Made by a program: the position numbers and the translations under genes. From positions 1 through 24,407 of the IMG/VR virus record IMGVR_UViG_3300042924_003509: a DNA stretch of 24,407 nucleotides; one strand, given 5' to 3'. Of the stretch, positions 14,420 to 20,325 are shown piece after piece. Position 1 is the first letter of the stretch, and each line of letters opens with the position of its first letter. The notes beneath the pieces were generated by a model. The model had not been told where the DNA came from, did no database searches, and saw only the letters and a list, made by a program, of their open reading frames with translations. This DNA is from a virus.

Positions 14420-15105
14420 CGTGTACCGCCCCGGATGGCGTCGGCGTGCGTGTAAAGCGGCGCACCAGGCGCGAACAGTTCGCCGAGCGTCCCGAACGCT
14501 TCGCGCAGGTCTGCGGGCCCGTCGGCACGTCCGGCGCGGTCAAGCAGCAGCCCCGCGTCAATCAACCGCGCGAGGATGTCCGTCCGGGGGATGGTGAGCG
14601 TCTCGCCGGTGCCGCCGACGATGGTTGCGACGTCGCGCGGCGTAATGGCCCGGTCAGCCTCGGCGAAGGTGACAACGTGGGTGCGGGGACGTGCGCCGCA
14701 TTCGTTCGCGATCGCGCGCACCGTGCGACGCAACGCGACGTAATGCGGGCGCACGACGACGACGGGCACCACGTCGAAACCGACGCGGGCGAGATCCTCG
14801 CAAGTGGGCGCGTGATCGAGATCGAGCACAACCAGCGCGGGCCGGTCGGCCCCGTGGATGCCCGCATACGTCGCGACAACATCCGCGCCGGTGGCGGAAC
14901 CGACAGTGCGCAACGTCAGCCAGTCGGCGGGATCAGTATCCGAGGACGAAACACCGAGCGTTGCGGCGATGTCGTCACTGTCAGAAATGACGACGGTACG
15001 CCCGAAGTCTCCGCGCGCGATGTCGGCGCGGGCAAGTGCGGTGAGCGCAGCGGCGACTGTGCGCCCCTGACCCCCCGCGTAGGACGTGAATCTAACGAGT
15101 TTCAT
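14416..15105 (-). CDS. ParA/MinD-like protein with a degenerate P-loop
   Basis: The 229-aa product resembles SIMIBI-class ParA proteins: an N-terminal strand and loop MKLVRFTSYAGGQGRTVAAAL, VVISDSDDIAATLG (38-51, where ParA has the DxDPQ motif) and ALVVLDLDHAP (90-100, Walker B-like). Both hallmark lysines of the deviant Walker A (KGGxxK[T/S]) are absent: residue 10 is Ala and residue 15 is Arg. ATP hydrolysis is therefore doubtful. Family members act in DNA partition or protein positioning. The ATG has an AAAGGGTCAC ribosome-binding element, a leader hairpin at 15127-15146 and a TACGAT -10. It could be a non-hydrolysing decoy or a divergent GTP/ATP-binding protein. Confidence 0.62.
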   Translation of the reverse strand: MKLVRFTSYAGGQGRTVAAALTALARADIARGDFGRTVVISDSDDIAATLGVSSSDTDPADWLTLRTVGSATGADVVATYAGIHGADRPALVVLDLDHAPTCEDLARVGFDVVPVVVVRPHYVALRRTVRAIANECGARPRTHVVTFAEADRAITPRDVATIVGGTGETLTIPRTDILARLIDAGLLLDRAGRADGPADLREAFGTLGELFAPGAPLYTHADAIRGGTR

Positions 15106-15108
15106 AGT

Positions 15109-15118
15109 GTGACCCTTT
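15109..15118 (-). promoter_or_regulatory. AAAGGGTCAC ribosome-binding element (one of four)
   Basis: Four starts in the 15-18 kb block carry the same element instead of a plain Shine-Dalgarno sequence: 15109-15118 (gene 15105), 15719-15728 (gene 15716), 15963-15972 (gene 15958) and 17835-17845 (gene 17829, as AAAGGGGTCAC). The GGG lies 6-9 bases before each start codon. The TCAC part is not needed for 16S rRNA pairing, so its conservation suggests a shared regulator or recent common descent of the leaders. Confidence 0.6.
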
Positions 15119-15126
15119 CGGAAGTT

Positions 15127-15146
15127 GGCGGGCCGAATTGCCCGCC
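15127..15146 (-). promoter_or_regulatory. Leader hairpin before the ParA-like gene
   Basis: A perfect 7-bp inverted repeat has arms GGCGGGC (15127-15133) and GCCCGCC (15140-15146) around a 6-nt loop. It sits in the expected 5' leader between the -10 (15153-15158) and the ribosome-binding element (15109-15118). It may stabilise the mRNA or insulate the start from upstream structure. Confidence 0.45.
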
Positions 15147-15152
15147 GCGTTT

Positions 15153-15162
15153 ATCGTACACA
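15153..15162 (-). promoter_or_regulatory. Extended -10 promoter for the ParA-like gene
   Basis: The minus strand reads TGTGTACGAT, a TANNNT -10 (TACGAT, 15158-15153) with an upstream TG dinucleotide. It lies immediately after the 15168-15203 terminator, so it would restart transcription for the two genes to its left. A similar TACGAT box precedes the 20847 gene. No -35 consensus is visible. Confidence 0.45.
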
Positions 15163-15167
15163 AAAAG

Positions 15168-15203
15168 AAAGAGCCCGCGCGAGTTTCCCCGCGCGGGCTC
15201 TTT
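15168..15203. terminator. Bidirectional intrinsic terminator
   Basis: A perfect 14-bp inverted repeat has arms AAAGAGCCCGCGCG (15168-15181) and CGCGCGGGCTCTTT (15190-15203) with an 8-nt loop. T-rich runs follow on both strands (minus strand CTCTTTCTTTTTG, plus strand CTCTTTTC). It lies 25 bases beyond the stop of the 15228 gene and just upstream of the ParA-like promoter, so it ends the 17.8-15.2 kb operon. Confidence 0.88.
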
Positions 15204-15227
15204 TCGACGTCTCGCGACGCAGCGCAC

Positions 15228-15716
15228 CTACTTGCGGAACACGTCCCGCAGCGCGTCGGCGAGAGGCCCGCCCGGCGTCCCGTCGTCGAAGGTCTCGCCG
15301 TTGTCGGGGAACGTGCACCGGCCTGCGAGGTTGCCGCCGTTGTCAATCGTCGCCACCAGGCGCACCCGCCTGCGCTGCGGATGTTCTGCGGGCGTCCCGC
15401 CGCCGAGCGTCTCGACGGGTGCCGCCCAACCCCAGCACACGACCGCGACCGCGTACACGTCCGAAGGCGTGCCGCCTTTGCGCGCGAAATCTGCCGCGGC
15501 GCGGTAGGTCTCGATGACCTGATACGGATCGCCCGCACTGGTGAACAGTTCACAGGCGGTGCCGTAAAGCCCGCCGGGGATCTCGCGGTAAGAGTACGTC
15601 CACAATTCCGCCGGGGCCGTCTCCCCCGTCGCACCTGCAGAGACATCCCACCCGCGCGAGATGTCGAGAAGATCGACCAGCGCGCCGCCGGTGATCTGGT
15701 TCGTTTCTGTCTTCAC
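15228..15716 (-). CDS. Hypothetical protein (162 aa)
   Basis: The product starts at a GTG (15716) that overlaps the preceding stop in a GTGA junction and has the AAAGGGTCAC element upstream; the longer frame runs through the neighbour. It reads (M)KTETNQITGGALVDLLDISRGWDVSAG..., with a hydrophobic core VYAVAVVCWGWAAPVETLGGG (83-103) and an acidic C-terminal part (FPDNGETFDDGTPGGPLADALRDVFRK). It has the mixed strand and helix character of a soluble protein. I recognise no family. It is the last gene of its operon, followed by a strong terminator. Confidence 0.6.
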   Translation of the reverse strand: MKTETNQITGGALVDLLDISRGWDVSAGATGETAPAELWTYSYREIPGGLYGTACELFTSAGDPYQVIETYRAAADFARKGGTPSDVYAVAVVCWGWAAPVETLGGGTPAEHPQRRRVRLVATIDNGGNLAGRCTFPDNGETFDDGTPGGPLADALRDVFRK

Positions 15717-15958
15717 TTGTGACCCTTTCGATAGGTGACGCGTCGCCCATTGCGGCGCGTCGGAATTGAGAGTACCAGACAAGCGAGCCCGAGCACGACA
15801 ACCAGCGCAACGACCGACGCGGTAGGCGTCGCGTAGGGCTGCGCCTGCATTGCGTCGAAGTGTTCCCGGCCCACGTTGCCGCCGATGATCTCGGCGCACG
15901 CCTGCGGGGTGCACGGTTCGTCCGGGTAGGGGAACGGCCCGTAATTGGTGGATGACAT
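15713..15958 (-). CDS. Small one-TM protein
   Basis: The 81-aa product has a polar N-terminus with one CxxxxC pair (PDEPCTPQACAEIIGG), then a clear transmembrane helix (about 49-67, ASVVALVVVLGLACLVLSI) and a short strongly basic tail (PTRRNGRRVTYRKGHK), indicating an N-out, C-in single-pass protein. The ATG has the AAAGGGTCAC element upstream, part of which overlaps the stop of the gene before. It could be a membrane-acting accessory such as an exclusion or lysis factor; no family is recognised. Confidence 0.62.
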   Translation of the reverse strand: MSSTNYGPFPYPDEPCTPQACAEIIGGNVGREHFDAMQAQPYATPTASVVALVVVLGLACLVLSIPTRRNGRRVTYRKGHK

Positions 15959-15971
15959 AGCGGTGACCCTT

Positions 15972-16172
15972 TCAGTAGATGAGAACCGAACAATACGCGC
16001 CGAGGATGGCGCGCGCGTGGATGCCCAAACTAGGGGAAAAGTTCGCGCCCGCGACGGTGGCGGCGTCGCCGCCGACGTGATCGACGCAGCCCCGCCGGTG
16101 CACCGCGTTGCCCGCGACGCCCGGCGAGGATGACGGCCCACATACAGCGACGACACCACCCGCCACAGTCAC
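15972..16172 (-). CDS. Small overlooked protein (66 aa), possibly secreted or membrane-associated
   Basis: A GTG at 16172 overlaps the TGA of the Gp88-like gene in a GTGA junction, the coupling used elsewhere in this operon. The frame reads (M)TVAGGVVAVCGPSSSPGVAGNAVHRRGCVDHVGGDAATVAGANFSPSLGIHARAILGAYCSVLIY. Nearly all third codon positions are G or C, as in neighbouring genes, and the stop codon abuts the ribosome-binding element of the next gene. Without it the operon would have a 210-base hole. Hydrophobic ends and three Cys suggest a membrane or exported peptide. No family. Confidence 0.52.
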   Translation of the reverse strand: MTVAGGVVAVCGPSSSPGVAGNAVHRRGCVDHVGGDAATVAGANFSPSLGIHARAILGAYCSVLIY

Positions 16173-17134
16173 ACCCCACGACGCAGCGCGAGCCGCTGCC
16201 ACACTGCCGCCGAGCCCGCGCCACCGTGACGAATGAAACCAACGTCCCGCACCGCCGCGCCCGGCAGACACGCAGCACACGCCACACACGCACCCGACAC
16301 GCGACCCGGCGCAACCGAAACCCGCCGCCCGTCGCGGCCCGAGACGTACGAAGGCCCGAGGCCGTCGCCCTTCCACACACCCCCGGCGGGACAGATCACC
16401 CGAGGCAACACACTCCCGCGCATTTCTTCGACCGCCACACGCAGGCGCGCAAGTTCGCCGGATGTCGCCGCCAGGTAGGCGCACGGCAAACCCCATCGGG
16501 CAGCGGCCTTCCCGTGGGTGCGCACGTTGTCGGCGTCCACGCTCACGAACCAGCGCGCGTTATCAGGGAGACCGTCGCCGATGAGGTGCCGCAGGTACCT
16601 GACCGACCGCGTATAGCCCCAAAACGTCACGCCAGGCCGGGCCCGCTGCACTTCGCGCACCACCACAGCGAACCACGGCGCGAAGATGTCGCCGGACGAC
16701 ATCCAGCGGAACGAAGGCGACGCGACGCCCGCAGCGATCTGCAGCGCGGCGGAACGATCCACCAGCGCGCAGAGCGCATCCACGGCGGCGCGCTTGCCGA
16801 CCTTGTGCAGCGCGTTGAGCGTGTCGAGGTTGCGCACCGTGACGCGCGCAAATTCGGCGAACGGCCCCGACTCCAGGCGCGCCGCGTAGCACGCTTGGCA
16901 GGCGTTCGGGGAAAGTTGGGGGCACGTCCCGCCGACGTCGAGCGGGCCCGAAGGCAGCGCGAAGGCGTTCGGGATCACCGCCACGGGACGCCGATCCCCG
17001 GCCCAGTGGGCTAGCGGGGTGGTTTTGGCGTCGGCGTGAAGTTGCAGCGGCCCGGCGTCGGTTTCGTGACGCAACCTAATGGGGCGGTCTGAGAGAGGCG
17101 CGGCAGCGACGTGCACGCGCACCGCGGCGGTCAT
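16169..17134 (-). CDS. Gp88-like Cys-rich phage protein (possible Fe-S enzyme)
   Basis: The 321-aa product resembles the phage Gp88 family. PSGPLDVGGTCPQLSPNACQACYAARLE (61-87) carries Cys71, Cys79 and Cys82; FRWMSSGDIFAPWFAVVVREVQRARPGVTFWGYTRS (142-177) holds the SGD and GYTRS motifs; and VICPAGG plus ACVACAACLPGA supply Cys248, Cys283, Cys286 and Cys289. Family proteins are of unknown biochemistry; the Cys clusters and barrel-like strand/helix order suggest a metal or Fe-S site. The ATG at 17134 overlaps the upstream gene in an ATGA junction; a longer open frame is the neighbour's shadow. Very GC-rich. Confidence 0.68.
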   Translation of the reverse strand: MTAAVRVHVAAAPLSDRPIRLRHETDAGPLQLHADAKTTPLAHWAGDRRPVAVIPNAFALPSGPLDVGGTCPQLSPNACQACYAARLESGPFAEFARVTVRNLDTLNALHKVGKRAAVDALCALVDRSAALQIAAGVASPSFRWMSSGDIFAPWFAVVVREVQRARPGVTFWGYTRSVRYLRHLIGDGLPDNARWFVSVDADNVRTHGKAAARWGLPCAYLAATSGELARLRVAVEEMRGSVLPRVICPAGGVWKGDGLGPSYVSGRDGRRVSVAPGRVSGACVACAACLPGAAVRDVGFIRHGGAGSAAVWQRLALRRGV

Positions 17135-17829
17135 TGCGCACCGCCTTGCGGGTTGAAGTCTTCGACAACGCGACCCGACGCCCGCACCAGGGCGGCGATC
17201 GTGTCGCACGTCTCCGGCCCCCACTCGAAGCCACTGAGAACGGCGGCAATACTCACGATTAGAGCCCCGTCGTCGATCGACGAGCCGCACGCCTCGCACG
17301 GGCGCGTTAGTTCGTGCACTGGCAGCGTTGTCACTTCGTCGGGGTTCTCCGTCACGACGTGCGCGCCGGTGAACACCGTCTCGCCTTCCCAGCACAACAG
17401 CGCGCCGGTGCCGCTGATCGTATGCCGCCACACTTCGCCGCCTTCGCCGCGCCACTCAAGCCACGACGACCGCAGGCAGTAGGGCGCAATGGCCGCGAGA
17501 AATAATTCTTCCTGGCCGATTTTCGAGTCGTAGCCGCAAAGGTGCACGCCCTCGCCGTCTTCGACGACGGAAAACCCGAGAGCCTCGAAAACTTGCGCGA
17601 GCGTGGCGCACTTCGCGGGGTAGTTCGCGTCCATCCACGAGAACCACCGCCCCGGATGGTGATCGAGCCCGGCAGGCCGCGGGGTAGTGGCGTCGGCGTC
17701 GCCGCCCCACGTCCCGCCGCTTTTCAGCTCGTCGCGTTGATTCAGTGCGCACACTGCCGCATACGCGGCGCGCTCACTGGCTTTGGGCACGGTAAACGCG
17801 CCTTCGGTGATGTAGACGTAGTAACCCAT
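17131..17829 (-). CDS. Conserved phage protein with YITEGAF / GQEELFLAAIAP motifs
   Basis: The 232-aa product opens MGYYVYITEGAFTVPKASERAAYAAVCALNQRDELKSGG and continues with RWFSWMDANYPAKC, then YDSKIGQEELFLAAIAPYCLRSSWLEWRGEGGEVWRH (109-145). I recall this set from conserved proteins of unknown function in many actinobacterial phages. The C-terminal part adds TRPCEACGSSIDDGALIVSIAAVLSGFEW, with a CxxC that may bind metal. The ATG at 17829 has the AAAGGGGTCAC element and is the first gene of the 17.8-15.2 kb operon; the longer upstream frame crosses the promoter. No enzyme motif seen. Confidence 0.72.
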   Translation of the reverse strand: MGYYVYITEGAFTVPKASERAAYAAVCALNQRDELKSGGTWGGDADATTPRPAGLDHHPGRWFSWMDANYPAKCATLAQVFEALGFSVVEDGEGVHLCGYDSKIGQEELFLAAIAPYCLRSSWLEWRGEGGEVWRHTISGTGALLCWEGETVFTGAHVVTENPDEVTTLPVHELTRPCEACGSSIDDGALIVSIAAVLSGFEWGPETCDTIAALVRASGRVVEDFNPQGGAQ

Positions 17830-17876
17830 TAGGTGTGACCCCTTTATGATCCGTCGCCCGTAGGCGAGGTGCTCGG

Positions 17877-17882
17877 AAGATA
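17877..17882 (-). promoter_or_regulatory. -10 box of the 17.8-15.2 kb operon
   Basis: The minus strand reads TATCTT inside GTGGTATCTTCC, the same 12-mer (one change) as before the 12864 gene. It would give a leader of about 40 nt that includes a small TCGCC/GGCGA stem and the AAAGGGGTCAC element. A T/G-rich tract lies upstream, but no clean -35. Confidence 0.45.
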
Positions 17883-17972
17883 CCACAAAAGAACCACCAG
17901 CAAGCGCACCAACGCAAACAAACAAAACCCCCAAACCGTGCGCGGCGATGGCGCAGCCCCGTGCCCGGCGCA

Positions 17973-17978
17973 TAAACT
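17973..17978 (+). promoter_or_regulatory. -10 box of the 87-aa gene (leaderless type)
   Basis: TAAACT (17973-17978) fits TANNNT and ends exactly six bases before the GTG at 17985, the same spacing as at the other plus-strand gene. No Shine-Dalgarno sequence is present and the -35 is weak, so a leaderless mRNA starting on the GTG is expected. Confidence 0.5.
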
Positions 17979-17984
17979 CGCCGC

Positions 17985-18248
17985 GTGTCGTTCACCATCG
18001 AACGCCCCAACGGCGACCACCGCAACACCACCACCCCAAACGCGAGCGACTTTCTCGCCTTCCTTGACGCCAACCCCGGACTATGGGCCGTGTACCACCG
18101 CTACCCCACGTCCAACCCGGCACGCCAGAAGGCGAAGCGACTGCGACACACACACTCGGCACGCGGCTACGAGTTCGCCGTTCGAGCTACCGACGGGCAA
18201 CACACACTTTACGGTCGCCGAGTTGCGCCAACACACACACAGTGCTAG
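17985..18248 (+). CDS. Small basic protein on the opposite strand, probably leaderless
   Basis: The 87-aa product (MSFTIERPNGDHRNTTTPNASDFLAFLDANPGLWAVYHRYPTSNPARQKAKRLRHTHSARGYEFAVRATDGQHTLYGRRVAPTHTQC) has a strand-rich, Arg/His-rich composition. WAVYHRYPTSNPARQKAKRLRHTHSARGYEFAVR looks like a small alpha/beta unit seen in actinobacterial and phage proteins of unknown function. The GTG start follows a TAAACT box by six bases. It is divergent from the 17829 gene and ends 24 bases before a bidirectional terminator. It may bind nucleic acid; this is inference. Confidence 0.68.
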   Translation: MSFTIERPNGDHRNTTTPNASDFLAFLDANPGLWAVYHRYPTSNPARQKAKRLRHTHSARGYEFAVRATDGQHTLYGRRVAPTHTQC

Positions 18249-18271
18249 ATTCCGCCTGCTTCCAAGCGTCT

Positions 18272-18312
18272 AAAAGCCCGAGTCGCGAGTGACCCCGCTG
18301 ACTCGGGCTTTT
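18272..18312. terminator. Bidirectional intrinsic terminator
   Basis: A perfect 13-bp inverted repeat has arms AAAAGCCCGAGTC (18272-18284) and GACTCGGGCTTTT (18300-18312) with a 15-nt loop. The plus strand continues TTTTGATTTTAC, and the minus strand exits through CTTTTAGACG. It ends the plus-strand 87-aa gene and the minus-strand operon arriving from 18372. Confidence 0.88.
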
Positions 18313-18333
18313 GATTTTACTACGCTTAACCCG

Positions 18334-18370
18334 GCTGGTCGTCGCCCTCCTCCATCGGGTGACGACCAGC
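18334..18370 (-). terminator. Long hairpin directly after the 18372 gene
   Basis: GCTGGTCGTC (18334-18343) pairs with GACGACCAGC (18361-18370). The stem extends through a G-T pair and three further C-G pairs to about 14 bp with a 9-nt loop. It starts 1 base after the minus-strand stop codon and has no U tract. With the 18272-18312 terminator it forms two hairpins in series. Confidence 0.65.
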
Positions 18371-18371
18371 T

Positions 18372-18581
18372 TCAACTAAACGTCGAACCTTCTTCGCGTT
18401 CAACGGCTCGTCGTTCAATTTCGTCGTGATACGGGCGCACAACCGCGACACACGGATCGCCACCTTCGCCAAACTCGTCTTCCTCCTCGACTGTCATAGG
18501 AACGCTGTCATGCGTAAAACACACGACATTGCTGCAATAGCCGTTGTCTATGCCGTACTGCAACCATTCGGTCCTAGTCAC
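18372..18581 (-). CDS. Conserved small acidic phage protein
   Basis: The 69-aa product (MTRTEWLQYGIDNGYCSNVVCFTHDSVPMTVEEEDEFGEGGDPCVAVVRPYHDEIERRAVEREEGSTFS) matches a short protein I recall from many actinophages: EWLQYGIDNGYCS..VC.THD.VPM...EE.EF..GGDPC. Three Cys and a His could bind a metal. GTG start overlaps the upstream stop (GTGA), with GGAGG 12 bases upstream. It is the last gene of the 24.4-18.4 kb operon and is followed by two hairpins. Function unknown. Confidence 0.75.
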   Translation of the reverse strand: MTRTEWLQYGIDNGYCSNVVCFTHDSVPMTVEEEDEFGEGGDPCVAVVRPYHDEIERRAVEREEGSTFS

Positions 18582-19186
18582 CCGGCGACCTCCGTGATCG
18601 TGTCATCAAACTTGTTCGCGACATCCTCCGGGAACCAATAATGGGTATTCACCCGGTACTCAGGCCGTTGGCCCCACGGCGGCATCTTCGTCGTAAAGCT
18701 CGAGTCGCTGAACAGCAGCCGGTTGCCGGGCAAACAGGCGAGCGCCCCACACTCAAGCCACACAAAGTTGAAGTGCTTGTGCTGGTCGGGGGTCATCGAG
18801 AAGTAGTCGTCGTAGGGTGCAGCGGTGAACCAGTAACGGCCCGCTTCCCACGTCCCGTCGCCGAGGTAGGCGCGTACGGGCATTTCGCGTAACGCGTCGT
18901 ATTCGTGGCTGGCGAAGTTTTGCCCGTAGCACGACCAGACCTGAAGATCCGACAGCGCGTGATAGTGGTCGTGTTCGTCGTCGCCGTGAAGATTGAACGC
19001 GTGCACCGGCAGGTGCTGGAAAATGGCACCGTTGTCCATCATCGCTGACAGGCCCCATGCGCGCCCCGGCAACGCCGACAGGCCATAGATCAGGCACGAC
19101 GTCCACGCACTATGGCCACCGTTCAGGTAGTAGGTATTGACGTAGGCGTAGTGCGGGCGAGCTACATCTCCAACATGGGTAGCCAT
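18578..19186 (-). CDS. Conserved phage protein, unknown (YWFT motif)
   Basis: The 202-aa product is aromatic-, His- and acid-rich. Its second half (MPVRAYLGDGTWEAGRYWFTAAPYDDYFSMTPDQHKHFNFVWLECGALACLPGNRLLFSDSSF) follows a pattern I associate with conserved phage proteins of unknown role. The first half has HSAWTSCLIYGLSALPGRAWGLSAMMDNGAIFQHLPVHAFN. The ATG is preceded by GAAGGA. It overlaps the neighbouring gene by 4 bases on one side and 25 on the other. No catalytic signature recognised. Confidence 0.7.
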   Translation of the reverse strand: MATHVGDVARPHYAYVNTYYLNGGHSAWTSCLIYGLSALPGRAWGLSAMMDNGAIFQHLPVHAFNLHGDDEHDHYHALSDLQVWSCYGQNFASHEYDALREMPVRAYLGDGTWEAGRYWFTAAPYDDYFSMTPDQHKHFNFVWLECGALACLPGNRLLFSDSSFTTKMPPWGQRPEYRVNTHYWFPEDVANKFDDTITEVAG

Positions 19187-19422
19187 ACACGATCCTTCAT
19201 GTGTTGTCGGTATGCGCGGCGAGCGCGGCGGGTTTTGCCTTTGCCAATGAGGTAGGCGATCTGGAACGCGCTGTTCCGTATCTCCTCTAGTTCTTCGACA
19301 ATGACGTTGTAGTGGTGAACGAGCATCTCGTTGTGCTCCATCATCCGTTTCACGTCGGCCATGAATTCGGCCGCGACGTCGGGGTCTTGGAGCATTTCGT
19401 ATCCGAACGGGTCATCGGCCAT
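19162..19422 (-). CDS. Small helical protein, unknown
   Basis: The 86-aa product (MADDPFGYEMLQDPDVAAEFMADVKRMMEHNEMLVHHYNVIVEELEEIRNSAFQIAYLIGKGKTRRARRAYRQHMKDRVWLPMLEM) is acidic and helical at the N-terminus, with a basic KGKTRRARRAYR cluster near residue 62. It looks like a small coiled-coil or nucleic-acid-associated protein. The ATG lies inside the end of the RecT-like gene (11-base overlap) with no Shine-Dalgarno sequence, so it is probably reached by re-initiation. No family known. Confidence 0.65.
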   Translation of the reverse strand: MADDPFGYEMLQDPDVAAEFMADVKRMMEHNEMLVHHYNVIVEELEEIRNSAFQIAYLIGKGKTRRARRAYRQHMKDRVWLPMLEM

Positions 19423-20323
19423 AGCTGTAATTGAACTGCTCGGCGACCATGTTGTAAAGGACGTCGTTGCCGACTAGGTCTTCGATGCTTTGCGGCACCG
19501 GGAGTTTGTGGCCGCGAGCGAGCGGCACGGCGACGGCGCGCACCCGATTCCAGACGCCCCATTTCTTGATCTGGGCGCGGCGGTCAGCGAGAACTGCGTC
19601 GTCCACAATCTCGCCAACGGCAACGTCGTCGTCCAGCAGCGTGGTGCCGGGGAACGCTTCCATCACAAGGGTGATGGGGTCGGAGCCCGAGGACGCCCCA
19701 ACAGCTTGCTCGGGCTCCGACGACTCTGCATGGGGAACAGTGTCGGCCTCAACAATATCAGCTTCCACAATGTCTTCCACGAGGGGTGCCGGGCTCTCCT
19801 CAGCTTGGCGACGCGGCGGGGTCACAATCCCCGCGTCGTTGATGCTTTCCACCTCCTCTGGGGTGTAGGAGAGCCCAGCGATCACGTCGGGGAACAGCAA
19901 CCGGCACAGCTCCGAGGTTGCGCGCGCGGCGAGCATGGCCCTCGGGTATTTCTTCCAGTTGTCTTTCCCTGACAAGTTTGCGTTCTTCGCATCGTCCAGC
20001 GTCCAGCGCACGGTCGCCTCAGCGCCAGTGTCCACGCGAGAGCCTTTCATTGTGCAGGCGGTGTTGGTATTCTCGGTGACGTCGATGCGGTGGCCAGCCT
20101 TGGCGACGAGGGCACGCATCAGTTCAGGGCTGGCCGCTGCTCGACCCTCGATGATGTGGATCGAGTTGAGGGACTGCATCGGTCCGAGGCCAAGCTCGTT
20201 GCCGTACAGCACGCAGGCCAGGACGTGTTCGGGTTTGCCTTGCATGGCCTTGGGCACGAACGGCGTCTGGTGGACGCGGCTCGCCAGCTTCCAAGTTGAT
20301 TCGTAGAGTTCCATTTCGCTCAT
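19412..20323 (-). CDS. recT: RecT-like single-strand annealing protein
   Basis: The 303-aa product has the RecT family order: WKLASRVHQTPFVPKAMQGKPEHVLACVLYGNELGLGPMQSLNSIHIIEGRAAASPELMRALVAKAGH (11-77), then the annealing core EATVRWTLDDAKNANLSGKDNWKKYPRAMLAARATSELCRLLFPDVIAGLSYTPEEV (102-158). Residues 165-235 are an acidic, low-complexity linker (VEDIVEADIVEADTVPHAESSEPEQ), and a separate C-terminal domain of about 65 residues follows. RecT anneals complementary single strands for recombination-dependent replication. No RecE is next to it; candidate helpers are the upstream 173-aa protein and the exonuclease at 11753. ATG at 20323 is 2 bases after the upstream stop. The internal linker is longer than usual. 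Confidence 0.85.
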   Translation of the reverse strand: MSEMELYESTWKLASRVHQTPFVPKAMQGKPEHVLACVLYGNELGLGPMQSLNSIHIIEGRAAASPELMRALVAKAGHRIDVTENTNTACTMKGSRVDTGAEATVRWTLDDAKNANLSGKDNWKKYPRAMLAARATSELCRLLFPDVIAGLSYTPEEVESINDAGIVTPPRRQAEESPAPLVEDIVEADIVEADTVPHAESSEPEQAVGASSGSDPITLVMEAFPGTTLLDDDVAVGEIVDDAVLADRRAQIKKWGVWNRVRAVAVPLARGHKLPVPQSIEDLVGNDVLYNMVAEQFNYSYGR

Positions 20324-20325
20324 GT

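Noticed and set aside
14359-15507. 382-aa plus-strand open frame
   Set aside because: It crosses the ParA-like gene, a strong terminator and a promoter region; Arg/Gly/Val-biased antisense shadow in GC-rich DNA.
16130-17014. 294-aa plus-strand open frame opposite the Gp88-like gene
   Set aside because: His/Arg/Pro-rich antisense shadow; the minus strand shows conserved motifs and start/stop coupling.
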